This document shows, piece after piece, positions 23,601 to 37,964 of a DNA stretch of 64,000 bases. Source of the stretch: Echinarachnius parma (lineage: Eukaryota > Echinodermata > Echinoidea > Clypeasteroida > Echinarachniidae); NCBI GenBank assembly GCA_037951105.1, contig JBAMJV010009742.1, forward strand, positions 52,783-116,782, written 5' to 3'. Every line of letters starts with the position of its first letter. Positions within the stretch are counted from its first letter, which is position 1. Under the pieces are notes generated by a model. That model searched no databases. It was not told the DNA's origin and worked only from the letters and a program-made list of their open reading frames with translations. Made by a program: the position numbers and the translations under genes.

Positions 23601-24410
23601 ATTATCCCTTTAAGAATATTTTTGATAGTTTTTTTCCCCTATCTATCATCCCCTCAGTACACCAGGGATTCAGGAATTGTTTATTTTAGTTCGGTCACTT
23701 CACAAACATGTTGTAGATTCGAGTAGCCATTTTGACGCTAGGATTTAAAGTGCCATTGTCAGTTTTGAGATTTAGTTTAGTAATTTGATATATTATACTT
23801 TAAGGTTAATATCATTTTATAAAGTTAATATATATATTTTTTAAAATATGAAATACATTATTTGATACTTGATTATTATAAGGAGTTTTTGTGATAACTG
23901 TTTATTAATGTTTAATGTTTAAAAATTATGTATAAGCATGCATGATAGGTCTGATGGTGACAGGGTGTAGTCTTATCGTTCAGGCCCATGAAAGTATATT
24001 ACTTTGTGTTATACATAAACTTCACTGTTAGTAGTAAGTGCATCTTGATTGTGTGGTAAATGATATAGTTATTCAAAGTGTCTGGAACATATATAATCAC
24101 TAAGACGACGGATACTTGTGATGATGATGATAGGTAGTGGCGTACCCAGGATTTTTTCAAGGGGGGGGGGGGGGGGGTTATTTCGTCAACCAAAATTGTC
24201 AAGGGGTGCCGGTTGAGGGGTTGTTAATGAAGAATTTTCCAGGGGTGGGCGTCGATGAAGATTTGTCGGGGGGGGGGGGGGGGGGGGGTGTCGGTGAAGA
24301 TTTTTCGAGGGGGGTGTCAGTGAAGATTATTCGAGGGGAGGGGGAAGTCGGTGAAGGTCAAAGGTCATGCGTATCACCTTATTCGTCAAAATGACGAATA
24401 ACATGTCTAG
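20606..24410 (+). mobile_element. Array unit 5 (Y subfamily)
   Basis: It has the same layout as units 3 and 4 but is more diverged. It has a different segment at 22945-23060 and extra AT sequence near 23790-23830. It keeps the full GTGGCGTACCCAGG phrase before the first G run. It ends with the alternative hairpin TTATTCGTCA-AAA-TGACGAATAA and CTAG at 24407-24410. It is followed directly by a second pair of D modules. Confidence 0.77.
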
Positions 24411-25050
24411 TTAGGTGATACGTATAGCGTATCACGTATTGTTATTACTCAGCGGGGTGTTTCCACAATCGCACAATACTTCACGATCATCTCTGGCTTT
24501 GTGTATATAACTCGTGTCATGTTACAAGGCTCGATCTCGATAAGATCTTGTTCATAACATATCAAATTATCATGCGACATCATTTGATAACGCTACCACG
24601 ATCCGTCGTCATTTCCCGCGGTCATTCCGATCTCATTCGACATCATTTTGATAACGCTATCACGATCCGTCTTTATTTCCCGCGGTCATTACGATCTCCA
24701 AATATACCGCAATTGTGGAAACACAATTATTAGGTGATACGTATATATACGTATCACCTATTGTTATTACTCAGCGGGGTGTTTCCACAATCGCACAATA
24801 CTTCACGATCATCTCTGGCTTTGTGTATATAATTCGTGTCATGTTACAAGGCTCGATCTCGATAAGATCTTGTTCATAACATATCAAATTATCATGCGAC
24901 ATCATTTGATAACGCTACCACGATCCGTCGTCATTTCCCGCGGTCATTCCGATTTCATTCGACATCATTTTGATAACGCTATCACGATCCGTCTTTATTT
25001 CCCGCGGTCATTACGATCTCCAAATATACCGCAATTGTGGAAACACAATT
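24411..25050 (+). repeat. Second pair of 319-bp 5' modules (D3, D4)
   Basis: Two more D copies start at 24413 and 24732, again with a period of 319 bp, and precede the core of unit 6. D3 matches D1/D2 closely. D4 differs at its start: positions 24731-24760 form a perfect 30-nt palindrome, with GTATCACCTA in place of the usual GTATCACGTA. The inner inverted ends GTGTTTCCACAAT/ATTGTGGAAACAC are kept in both. Confidence 0.8.
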
Positions 25051-28000
25051 ATTTTTATTCTTTTTCTTTGTACGTTTTTTGTGTCTCGTGTCTGTAAAAT
25101 TTGGCTGGGGATATGATAATGAAACCTGGTGAACATAATAGACCTTGGTCCGAAATTGTGCACCTGGGTAATGATTATGACGGTACTACCCTGTGACGTC
25201 ATGGAGACGCCATTTTGTGAAATATTTCAACAGCCCATATCTTTCTTACGTAATGGTATATTTTCACCAAATTCTGTACATGGCAAGCTAAGTTCAAGGG
25301 CTATATAAAAATGTCGCACCCAAGGTCGTACGGACAACGACGGACGCGTACGCGCGCGTCAAAGGGTAAAAATCCTTGAAAAATTCTCAAATCAACCGGC
25401 GAACCAATTTTCCATACGTTTCAGGTCATTCCGAGCATTTCAAAATTTTGCGCGCGTGCGCGTTTGCGCGCGCGCTTTTTCACGCGTAGCGCGCACGGAA
25501 CAAAAAAATGGCGTGTTTTTTTTTGGAAACTGTTCCCAATACTTTCTATGATAAATTAAAACAGTTTCCAGATCTCCTCGACCAAAAACGCTCGAACAGG
25601 AGGGCGTAAAACTTTAAAATCCGCGAGTGCTGCTATGCACAAAATATGTACAAAATATGCCCTTTTTTAATTGATAATAATTTTTAAAATCCACGGGCAA
25701 TTTTGTTAAAAATATTTTTCCTTGCAGACGAATGAGTTGTAGATACAACGTCATGCATCCTTATCGCCAACCAAACCTCATTATGTAATCATATGACCAT
25801 GAGAAGTTAACATTAGCAGTTTTCAACGATTTTATCATTTGCGATTATGTATATATCGTGTTTGGATTCCGATATCTCGGTCAATTCTGCTTGAATCTGT
25901 CCCAAGTTTTGATATCTTGTAGCTGGGACGATTCTGAACAATTACTATCTCTTTCCGACCGGAAATGTGCCGATGCGCGCGTGCTACACATGAAATCCGC
26001 GCGTGCTGCCATATGTAAAATATGTGAAAATGTGGTAAAAACATGCCCTGTTCAATTGATCATAAATTTGAAAATCCATGTTCAGTATTTTGGTTGTTGT
26101 GTATTCGTGACAGAGTATGAGTTGTAGATATGGTGCGATATTCAAAAATCGCCAATCGGACATCGTGACGTCATCAATTTGCCATGAAAAGCGAAAATTT
26201 AATTTTGATTGATTTCATAAATTTTGTGTTATGTTTTGAAGGTGCAGTTGTGTGTCTATCTCCTTCGATTCTGGTCGAATACGTCTACAATTTTGATATG
26301 TTGTAGCGGAGATCTGGAGGAAAAATAATATGTTCCTATTATGTTACTCACATAATGGCAACATTTGTTTTTTCTCTATTGTAATGTAGCATACAAATAA
26401 TTCAAGATATTCCGAGTAAGCCGTTATATTTCTTTTGTTTCGTAACTTATGGTGTTTTTAATTAAATGTTTGAAAACAGTAATTGGTTCTCCAAACAGGG
26501 CACATCAAATTGATGCATATAATGCCTTGCTAATTAACGTGACTAAGCCGCCCTCCCCAAAGTATGTGGCCTCGCCCCTATTACTACGTCATACAATTTC
26601 ATATAACGCCCACCTCTTTCAGTAACGGTCAAAATAATCTCTCAACCCTAGTGTTTGCGTGTAGTCATCCCTATTAGCGCTGCAATAATGGAGAAAGGTG
26701 ATTTTGACTCGACCTGTATCAACGTAATTCGATCCCTACGAACTGAAGTATATACCGCGATAACACGGCCCTCTCTTCCTACACACGAAGTGGGGATCAA
26801 GTATTGTGCCTGGAAAGTTTTTGTCTCTTCTCTGATCAACACGTTATTTTACAGGTAAGACAATATAATTTCTATCTTACATGGATAATTGAAATTATAT
26901 CGCATTTTATAATGTTATATCGCATTTTATAATGTTAAGGTAGTCATGTTAAAGTTATATATTTATAATGAATGAGATGGAAACTAGTGGAATTATGAGG
27001 GAAGAGTTTGAGAGAGATTATACTAGTTATAGTTGTATAACTTGCTGAATATTGAGAATAATCTTTGTATTGTTTATGGTAATTATCTAAGTAATAATTA
27101 TATACTGGTTGATTAATAATATCTGATGTAAAAGAGAGACACAAGTTGTGAATTAATACATGTATATTATAAGTGAGTATACTGTTGCATAAAGATTTAG
27201 CATGAGGTACTGCTGTGAACAGTGAAGATTAACTTTGAATGTTCGATGTGAACGTGACTTATAATTATTTTTATGTGTGTTCTCCTATACTTATGATTGT
27301 ATTTGTGGAACCAGCCAAAGCATAAAGCCGTGTGTATGAAAAGGGTTTAGTTATTCCAATCGCCCCTTACCGAAACTAAAATTTAGATAAACAAACATAT
27401 ATCTGCATTCTGTCTCATTCACGAAATGGTTGTCAAAGTGTAGTCTTATGGATCAGACCCATTTAGTATATAATTTTGTATTGTACATCGACGAAACGTA
27501 CACAATGCATAGTTGACCTTAGAATAGTAATTCAAATTGTCTGGAATATAGAATAACTAGGAAGACTGGTAATTTGTGTTGTGGAAGATGATGTATTTGC
27601 TTCTCTGAAGAACCTCCCAAAAGAATAACTTTGTACAATTGCATGGTTTAAAGGTACACTTGAGTATTGGTACTTCCCGAAATGCCCCATGACACAAAAT
27701 TGGTTGGTTCTAATTCAATTAGAAAGTTCCTTGAATAAAACATGTAAAATGAGAATCATTCCTTTTCAAATGTTCTCATAATTGTAAAATTTCATTTAAA
27801 AATATTTTATTTATATATTGTCTAGACAATCGATATCTTGATTTTTTTTTAAATACTTAAAATGCATATATCACTTCTTAAAAAAATAAAAAGAGGTTTT
27901 TAAATAGTTGATACTATCTTTATCTAATCATTATTTTCACACGACATCACATGCACAATTTTGCTTTCTTAGAAAGCACCCTCTTGAGTTGTAACAGCTA

Positions 28001-29909
28001 TTAAAAAAAAAATGATAACCGGGTCTTTACTTTGTCGTTTGTTATTTTCTATACATGTCAACCATTAGACCGGCAGCCCAGAGGTCTTTTGTGCATCGAA
28101 AAGCGTACTGATTGTTGAACATATTTGGTCAACAATAGACAATATTAAAGAAGATATTCTTAATTTTTCGGGACAAAATTGAATGACAAAAGTATTATGG
28201 AAAACTATACTATCTCATACAATGAAATTTAGATGTACATTCAACTATTTCACAATAATACCTAGAAAAAAGAACTACTTAAACATTTTTCACTTTTACA
28301 GTCTAAGAATCAATATCTATAGTATTTGGACACGGATATAAATTTTAAAAATGCAGAACATGTTGGAATAGTGTAAATGTCCATATAAAAAACAATAAAA
28401 GCAAATCTGTTATGTCATATCCCAAAGAACAAATAAAATTATAACATTTTTTTTTCTTTAGAATCTACCAACCTCTATTACAAACCATTTACTTATGAAT
28501 TCACATACAATCATAGACCTGAATTTCAGTAATTAAATAAATAAGAATTGTGTAAACCGATCTATCACAAATAAATTGACTGTACAATACTGATATGTTT
28601 AAGAAAATGTTACATCATAAACAAAATAAGATGAAATCATAAACGTTATTTCTTGACTCACTGTGTCAATTAACATCAAAGATCAAAAAACAATTTTGAT
28701 TTATCAAGCATTTATGCACAGAATATAATCCATTATATAACAAAAAGTTTAACTCAGGATGTGATTTGTCCATAACAGTGTATATACCGGAGGCAAAGAT
28801 CCATCTAATTTGTTTTAAATACTAAGTCGGCCATTTGTATAGACCTTTAGGTTTCCAGATAAATGCAATAAGATGTGTAGGGCATGAAAGGTGCGTGCCT
28901 TGCAATCAATATGGAGTTCGAATCTAGATACGCTCTAATATTGTGTACTTCAATAAGATACTTACTTAAGATAATTAATATGATCTTGACAATGCTTTAA
29001 AAACATCATGGGCAACACCCAGTATGATTCAAATTCACAATAGGCCTGGCAGGCGCGTCATTATCCAGCTGATTTGAATGCTCCATGGGGAGTGGAATTA
29101 AGTTCATTTCTAGCGCTTGAGTATTGATAAATTCATAAACTAATACAAGACAAACACAACATCTACGCGGATTACAAAATGATGGTGGAATATTCGTCAT
29201 ATTACAGAAAAGTTGGTTTTGTTCATAACTAGAAATGAAGATGTCCCAAGATTAACGCAACTATTGACTACACAAATCCTATAATCAAGATTACAAATTT
29301 TGTAGACACCCTGTTCAGCATGATAAATGGTGCAAAACTGCCCTTTTTGTCGATATTAAATGTTGACTTCCAGATATTATAACTTTTTGTTCAGATATGG
29401 TACACACTTAAAACTTTCACATAGTATTGCTAATATAACTTGGCAGTTCTTCAAAAAGTATTAATCCAACTACTAATATAATTATTGATCTACACCAAAT
29501 TATGTAAATCAATAATTTTCTATTGTTGGGGGAAAATGCCTAAAATTTAAGTTTGGGACTACAACTACTAGTAACCATGTAACATATCTTGAACCCAATA
29601 ATGATTATTATCAGATTATAGAAACGTCTATTGTCTTTAATATAACTGCAAAATCATGCTGATTACAGGTGTCGTTTGGTACATTTCACCAATTATCTAT
29701 AACAAATCAAAACAGCTGCTTTATTGGACACCATCTTGGATTTTGAGGTGTTCACAACAAATCTTTACTGATAGACCTCTGAATAATTTTTCCTCATTAA
29801 GATTTCCTGCAAATCAAATCGGTTTAAGCTTGTTGTGGAAAGGTTCAAAAGATACATTTTCAAATGGGTACGTATCACCTAATTCGTCTATGACGAATTT
29901 CATGTCTAG
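25051..29909 (+). mobile_element. Array unit 6 (Y' variant)
   Basis: The core and Y half are as in unit 5 up to CATGTCAACCAT (about 28066). A different 3' half of about 1.8 kb follows, beginning TAGACCGGCAGCCCAGAGG. The hairpin has returned to the AATTCGTC-TAT-GACGAATT form, and the unit ends with CTAG at 29906-29909. CGTATCACCTAA (29871-29882), the exact complement of the D-module start, lies at the hairpin. A small duplicated phrase, TATCGCATTTTATAATGTTA, occurs twice near 26897-26935. No protein is encoded. Confidence 0.76.
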
Positions 29910-32900
29910 TTTTTATTCTTTTTCTTTGTACGTTTTTTGTGTCTCGTGTCTGTAAAATTTGGCTGGGGATATGATAATGAAACCTGGTGAACATAATAGA
30001 CCTTGGTCCGACATTGTGCACCTGGGTAATGATTATGACGGTACTACTCTGTGACGTCATGGAGACGCCATTTTGTGAAATATTTCAACAGCCCATACCT
30101 TTCTTACGTAATGGTATATTTTCACCAAATTCTGTACATGGCAAGCTAAGTTCAAGGGCTATATAAAAATGTCGCACCCAAGGTCGTACGGACAACGACG
30201 GACGCGTACGCGCGCGTCAAAGGGTAAAAATCCTTGAAAAATTCTCAAATCAACCGGCGAACCAATTTTCCATACGTTTCAGGTCATTCCGAGCATTTCA
30301 AAATTTTGCGCGCGTGCGCGTTTGCGCGCGCGCTTTTTCACGCGTAGCGCGCACGGAACAAAAAAATGGCGTTTTTTTTTTTGGAAACTGTTCCTAATAC
30401 TTTCTATGATAAATTAAAACAGTTTCCAGATCTCCTCGACCAAAAACGCTCGAACAGGAGGGCGTAAAACTTTAAAATCCGCGAGTGCTGCTATGCACAA
30501 AATATGTACAAAATATGCCCTTTTTTAATTGATAATAATTTTTAAAATCCACGGGCGATTTTGTTAAAAATATTTTTCCTTGCAGACGAATGAGTTGTAG
30601 ATACAACGTCATGCATCCTTATCGCCAACCAAACCTCATTATGTAATCATATGACCATGAGAAGTTAACATTAGCAGTTTTCAACGATTTTATCATTTGC
30701 GATTATGTATATATCGTGTTTGGATTCCGATATCTCGGTCAATTCTGCTTGAATCTGTCCCAAGTTTTGATATCTTGTAGCTGGGACGATCCTGAACAAT
30801 TACTATCTCTTTCCGACCGGAAATGTGCCGATGCGCGCGTTCTACACATGAAATCCGCGCGTGCTGCCATATGTAAAATATGTGAAAATGTGGTAAAAAC
30901 ATGCCCTGTTCAATTGATCATAAATTTGAAAATCCATGTTCAGTATTTTGGTTGTTGTGTATTCGTGACAGAGTATGAGTTGTAGATATGGTGCGATATT
31001 CAAAAATCGCCAATCGGACATCGTGACGTCATCAATTTGCCATGAAAAGCGAAAATTAAATTTTGATTGATTTCATAAATTTTGTGTTATGTTTTGAAGG
31101 TGCAGTTGTGTGTCTATCTCCTTCGATTCTGGTCGAATACGTCTACAATTTTGATATGCTGTAGCGGAGATCTGGAGGAAAAATAATGTGTTCCTATTAT
31201 GTTGCTCAAATAATGGAAACATTTGTTTTCCCTCTATTGCAATGTAGCATACAAATAATTCAAGATATTCCCAGTAAGCCGTTATATATCTTTTGTTTCA
31301 TAACTTATGGCGTTTTTAATTAGATGTTTGAAAACAGTAATTGATTCTCAATACAGCGCACATCAAATTTATGCATATAATGCGTTGCCAATTAACGAGA
31401 CCAGAACACCCTCCCCAATGTTAGGGTCTTCACCCTCATACTACATCATACAATTTTATGAAACGCCCCTCCTTCCAGTAACGGTCAAAATAGTCTCTCA
31501 CCCCTAGCATTTGTGCGTATTATCCCTATTAGAAATGAAATAATGCATGGGGAAGGAATTGTGATTCTCACTGTATGTTTAAACACCAACGTATAGCACA
31601 ATATTCCTTTCTCCATTCATATCATGCTTGTGTGTTTCATACCATGGAGTAAACAATTTAAGAGAGGTGTGTGTTGACTAACATATCATGACGGAACATT
31701 CTGTGTTACACGACCGTGTTAATGATGGTGATGATTATTGGATGATCTATTATGTTTCAGAATATCACAAAGGTGGGATCGAGTATGCTGTGCATTAAAG
31801 GTGATTATTCCTGATTCTATGTTACACGTGTTAATGATGGTGGTGATAATTATTGGATTATCTATTATGCTTCAGAATATCACGAAGTGGGGATTAATAC
31901 TTGTCTCGATAATACATTGTTTTGTTGTTTTAGACATGCATACTGACTAAATTAATGCTTTCGTGATGGAAAATGCTATATGAATTTTAGTTGTAATGAG
32001 AGTAATGAAATATACAGTTAATATATTTGTAGAAAAATATTAGGAATATATCACCAATGTGAAAAGGTAGCTTCAGTAGAGCCAGTGTGACAAAAAGCAG
32101 ACTTGTATCTGAAACCTTAACCCTTTCAATTTGGAAAGTGTATTATTTATGTGTTGTATTATAGTGTCCTACGGACGTGAATAAAGACACTTGTAAAAGA
32201 TCATCTTGTAAGATGATACATGGTCATAGATTAGCTCCAGTTTGGACTGGTAGAGTTCACGGGCGTATATCGGGGGAGGGGGTGGGATGGGTAATATACC
32301 CCCTTCCTTTTTTGGGTGGGGGTGTGGGGGGGGGGGGGGGGGAGGCAATGGCCTGTACAATAATTCCCCGCTATTTTTAACATTACATCTTTATATAAAT
32401 ACATAAGAATACTAATAATAACCACGCTTCTAATTAGAGTGATGTTTTAAACACAAATTTCGAACGGGCTCCAAATGGGAGGGGGGTAATAACCATCCCA
32501 TACCCTCCCTTAAATTTGTATAGACCTGGTATAGACATATACATGTACATGTGAGAGTGATTGTGTGTGTGTGTGTGTGCGTGTGTGTGTGTGTGTGTGT
32601 GCATAGAGGGGAAATGGTGAGAGGAGAGCTGTGCTTATTCCTCAAACCTGTTAATTCTCTATACTGGAGTGCTCAATTCCCATCCATTTTCACACTATTA
32701 AGATTCAATTTCATCCTAAAAAAAAGAATGTGCCAATGCTAACTTCAATTTTGTCTATTGTTAAAGAGATAGTTGAGTTTTGGTAGAGAGGGCGCTACAT
32801 ATAATAATTTTTCTGAGATAATAACAAACTGAGTGTCAAATTTGAAAGAGCATACTATTTTAGTGACAGAATAAACTTTATTTGATCAAAATCGGTTCAG

Positions 32901-33547
32901 AAACGACTGAAATATCCATAAATATAACAATTTGTAATGAACCTGGGGCCCCAGGTTTGGATCATACAGTTAAAGGTCAAGGTCACAAGATTCATTATAT
33001 ATGTATATCCCAATATAGCTCATAATTGTTATAGCTCAAGATCTGGTTAATGAATTACCATCAAAATAGAGTTTACAGTATTAATTCAATACATGTTAAT
33101 TTTGGATTGATATAAAAATTGCGTGATAGTGGAAACAAAAATACATCTAATTTTTTAAAATACTAAATCAACCATTTGTATAGACCTTTATAATTTCCAG
33201 CTACATGTAATAAGATGTTCAGGGCATGAAGGGTACATGCCTTGCAATCAATATGGAGTTCGAACCTAGATAAACTCTGCACATGTGTCCCACATAATAT
33301 TGTGTACTTCAATAAGACCCTTATTTAAGATAATTAATATGATCTTCACAATAACAAGACAAAACAACTGCTTTTTTGGACGCCATCTTGGATTGCAAAT
33401 CCTGAGAGATAGACCTCTGAATAATTTTTCCTCATTAAGATTTCCTCCAAATAAAATTGGTTTAAACTTGTTGTGGAAAGGTTCAAAAGATAAATTTTCA
33501 AATGGGTACGGATCACCTAATTCGTCTATGACGAATTTCATGTCTAG
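29910..33547 (+). mobile_element. Array unit 7 (X subfamily)
   Basis: This is a near copy of unit 2 without D modules. It has the core, the X half, a G-rich segment (32270-32342), a GT microsatellite (about 32561-32601), the TTAAAGAGATAGTTGAG fragment (32760), the hairpin and CTAG at 33544-33547. It separates two Y' units (6 and 8), so the array order is a mosaic and not a simple series of duplications. Confidence 0.77.
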
Positions 33548-36500
33548 TTATTTTTTTTTTTCTTTGTACGTTTTTTGTGTCTCGTGTCTGTAAAATTTGG
33601 CTGGGGATATGATAATGAAACCTGGTGAACATAATAGACCTTGGTCCGAAATTGTGCACCTGGGTAATGATTATGACGGTACTACCCTGTGACGTCATGG
33701 AGACGCCATTTTGTGAAATATTTCAACAGCCCATATCTTTCTTACGTAATGGTATATTTTCACCAAATTCTGTACATGGCAAGCTAAGTTCAAGGGCTAT
33801 ATAAAAATGTCGCACCCAAGGTCGTACGGACAACGACGGACGCGTACGCGCGCGTCAAAGGGTAAAAATCCTTGAAAAATTCTCAAATCAACCGGCGAAC
33901 CAATTTTCCATACGTTTCAGGTCATTCCGAGCATTTCAAAATTTTGCGCGCGTGCGCGTTTGCGCGCGCGCTTTTTCACGCGTAGCGCGCACGGAACAAA
34001 AAAATTGGCGTTTTTTTTTTTGGAAACTGTTCCCAATACTTTCTATGATAAATTAAAACAGTTTCCAGATCTCCTCGACCAAAAACGCTCGAACAGGAGG
34101 GCGTAAAACTTTAAAATCCGCGAGTGCTGCTATGCACAAAAATGTACAAAATATGCCCTTTTTTAATTGATAATAATTTTTAAAATCCACGGGCAATTTT
34201 GTTAAAAATATTTTTCCTTGCAGACGAATGAGTTGTAGATACAACGTCATGCATCCTTATCGCCAACCAAACCTCATTATGTAATCATATGACCATGAGA
34301 AGTTAACATTAGCAGTTTTCAACGATTTTATCATTTGCGATTATGTATATATCGTGTTTGGATTCCGATATCTCGGTCAATTCTGCTTGAATCTGTCCCA
34401 AGTTTTGATATCTTGTAGCTGGGACGATTCTGAACAATTACTATCTCTTTCCGACCGGAAATGTGCCGATGCGCGCGTGCTACACATGAAATCCGCGCGT
34501 GCTGCCATATGTAAAATATGTGAAAATGTGGTAAAAACATGCCCTGTTCAATTGATCATAAATTTGAAAATCCATGTTCAGTATTTTGGTCGTTATGTTT
34601 TCGTGATAGAGTATGAGTTGTAGGTATAGTGCGATATTCAAGTTTGCAAACCGGACATCATGACGTCATCAAATTGCCATGAAAAGCGAAAATTTAATTT
34701 TGATTGATTTCATAAATTTTGTGTTATGTTTTGAAGGTGCAGATGTGTGTCTATCTCCTTCGATTCTGGTCGAATACGTCTACAATTTTGATATGTTGTA
34801 GCGGAGATCTGGAGGAAAAATAATATGTTCCTATTATGTTGCTCAAATAATGGAAACATTTGTTTTCCCTCTATTGCAATGTAGCATACAAATAATTCAA
34901 GATATTCCGAGTAAGCCGTTATATTTCTTTTGTTTCATAACTTATGGTGTTTTTAATTAAATGTTTGAAAACAGTAATTGGTTCTCCAAACAGAGCACAA
35001 CAAATGGATGCATATAATGCCTTGCTAATTAACGTGACTAAGCCGCCCTCCCCAAAGTATGTGGCTTCGCCCCTATTACTACGTCATACAATTTCATATA
35101 ACGCCCACCTCTTTCAGTAACGGTCAAAATAATCTCTCAACCCTAGCGTTTGCGTGTAGTAATCCCTATTAGCGCTGCAATAATGGAGAAAGGTGATTTT
35201 GACTCGACCTGTATCAACGTAATTCGATCCCTACGAACTGAAGTATATACCGCGATAACACGGCCCTCTCTTCCTACACACGAAGTGGGGATCAAGTATT
35301 GTGCCTGGAAAGTTTTTGTCTCTTCTCTGATCAACACGTTATTTTACAGGTAAGACAATATAATTTCTATCTTACATGGATAATTGAAGTTATATCGCAT
35401 TTTATAATGTTAAGGTAGTCATGTTAAAGTTATATATTTATAATGAATGAGATGGAAACTAGTGGAATTATGAGGGAAGAGTTTGAGAGAGATTATACTA
35501 GTTATAGTTGTATAACTTGCTGAATATTGAGAATAATCTTTGTATTGTTTATGGTAATTATCTAAGTAATAATTATATACTGGTTGATTAATAATATCTG
35601 ATGTAAAAGAGAGACACAAGTTGTGAATTAATACATGTATATTATAAGTGAGTATACTGTTGCATAAAGATTTAGCATGAGGTACTGCTGTGAACAGTGA
35701 AAATTAACTTTGAATGTTCGATGTGAACGTGACTTATAATTATTTTTCTGTGTGTTCTCCTATACTTATGATTGTATTTGTGGAACCAGCCAAAGCATAA
35801 AGCCGTGTGTATGAAAAGGGTTTAGTTATTCCAATCGCCCCTTACCGAAACTAAAATTTAGATAAACAAACGTATATCTGCATTCTGTCTCATTCACGAA
35901 ATGGTTGACAAAGTGTAGTCTTATGGATCAGACCCATTTAGTATATAATTTTGTATTGTACATCGACGAAACGTACACAATGCATAGTTGACCTTAGAAT
36001 AGTAATTCAAATTGTCTGGAATATAGAATAACTAGGAAGACTGGTAATTTGTGTTGTGGAAGATGATGTATTTGCTTCTCTGAGAAACCTCCCAAAAGAA
36101 TAACTTTGTACAATTGCATGGTTTAAAGGTACACTTGAGTATTGGTACTTCCCGAAATGCCCCATGACACAAAATTGGTTGGTTCTAATTCAATTAGAAA
36201 GTTCCTTGAATAAAACATGTAAAATGAGAATCATTCCCTTTCAAATGTTCTCATAATTGTAAAATTTCATTTAAAAATATTTTATTTATATATTGTCTAG
36301 ACAATCGATATCTTGATTTGTTTTTAAATACTTAAAATGCATATATCACTTCTTAAAAAATAAAAAGAGGTTTTTAAATAGTTGATACTATCTTCATCTA
36401 ATCATTATTTTCACACAACATCACATGCACAATTTTGCTTTCTTAGAAAGCACCCTCTTGAGTTGTAACAGCTATTTAAAAAAAAATGATAACCGGGTCT

Positions 36501-37964
36501 TTACTTTGTCGTTTGTTATTTTCTATACATGTCAACCATTAGACCGGCAGCCCAGAGGTCTTTTGTGCATCGAAAAGCGTACTGATTGTTGAACATATTT
36601 GGTCAACAATAGACAATATTAAAGAAAATAAATTGACTGTACAATACTGATATGTTTAAGAAAATGTTACATCATAAACAAAATAAGATGAAATCATAAA
36701 CGTTATTTCTTGACTCACTGTGTCAATTAACATCAAAGATCAAAAAACAATTTTGATTTATCAAGCATATATGCACAGAATATAATCCATTATATAACAA
36801 AAAGTTTAACTCAGGATGTGATTTGTCCATAACAGTGTATATACCGGAGGCAAAGATCTAATTTTTTTTAAATACTAAGTCGGCCATTTGTATAGACCTT
36901 TATGGTTTCCAGATAAATGCAATAAGATGTGTAGGGCATGAAAGGTGCGTGCCTTGCAATCAATATGGAGTTCGAATCTAGATACGCTCTAATATTGTGT
37001 ACTTCAATAAGATACTTACTTAAGATAATTAATATGATCTTGACAATGCTTTAAAAACATCATGGGCAACACCCAGTATGATTCAAATTCACAATAGGCC
37101 TGGCAGGCGCGTCATTATCCAGCTGATTTGAATGCTCCATGGGGAGTGGAATTAAGTTCATTTCTAGCGCTTGAGTATTGATAAATTCATAAACTAATAC
37201 AAGACAAACACAACATCTACGCGGATTACAAAATGATGGTGGAATATTCGTCATATTACAGAAAAAGTTGGTTTTGTTCATAACTAGAAATGAAGATGTC
37301 CCAAGATTAACGCAACTATTGACTACACAAATCCTATAATCACGATTACAAATTTTGTAGACACCCTGTTCAGCATGATAAATGGTGCAAAACTGCCCTT
37401 TTTGTCGATATTAAATGTTGACTTCCAGATATTATAACTTTTTGTTCAGATATGGTACACACTTAAAACTTTCACATAGTATTGCTAATATAACTTGGCA
37501 GTTCCTCAAAAAGTATTAATCCAACTACTAATATAATTATTGATCTACACCAAATTATGTAAATCAATAATTTTCTATTGTTGCGGGAAAATGCCTACAA
37601 TTTAAGTTTGGGACTACAACTACTAGTAACCATGTAACATATCTTGAACCCAATAATGATTATTATCAGATTATAGAAACGTCTATTGTCTTTAATATAA
37701 CTGCAAAATCATGCTGATTACAGGTGTCGTTTGGTACATTTCACCAATTATCTATAACAAATCAAAACAGCTGCTTTATTGGACACCATCTTGGATTTTG
37801 AGGTGTTCACAACAAATCTTTACTGATAGACCTCTGAATAATTTTTCCTCATTAAGATTTCCTGCAAATCAAATCGGTTTAAGCTTGTTGTGGAAAGGTT
37901 CAAAAGATACATTTTCAAATGGGTACGTATCACCTAATTCGTCTATGACGAATTTCATGTCTAG
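33548..37964 (+). mobile_element. Array unit 8 (Y' variant), last full unit
   Basis: The layout is that of unit 6, with a deletion of about 400 bp: the sequence jumps from TTAAAGAA to AATAAATTGACTG near 36624. Its start has a changed T run (TTATTTTTTTTTTTTC). It ends with CGTATCACCTAA, the hairpin, and CTAG at 37961-37964, and leads into the right flank of the array. Confidence 0.77.
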
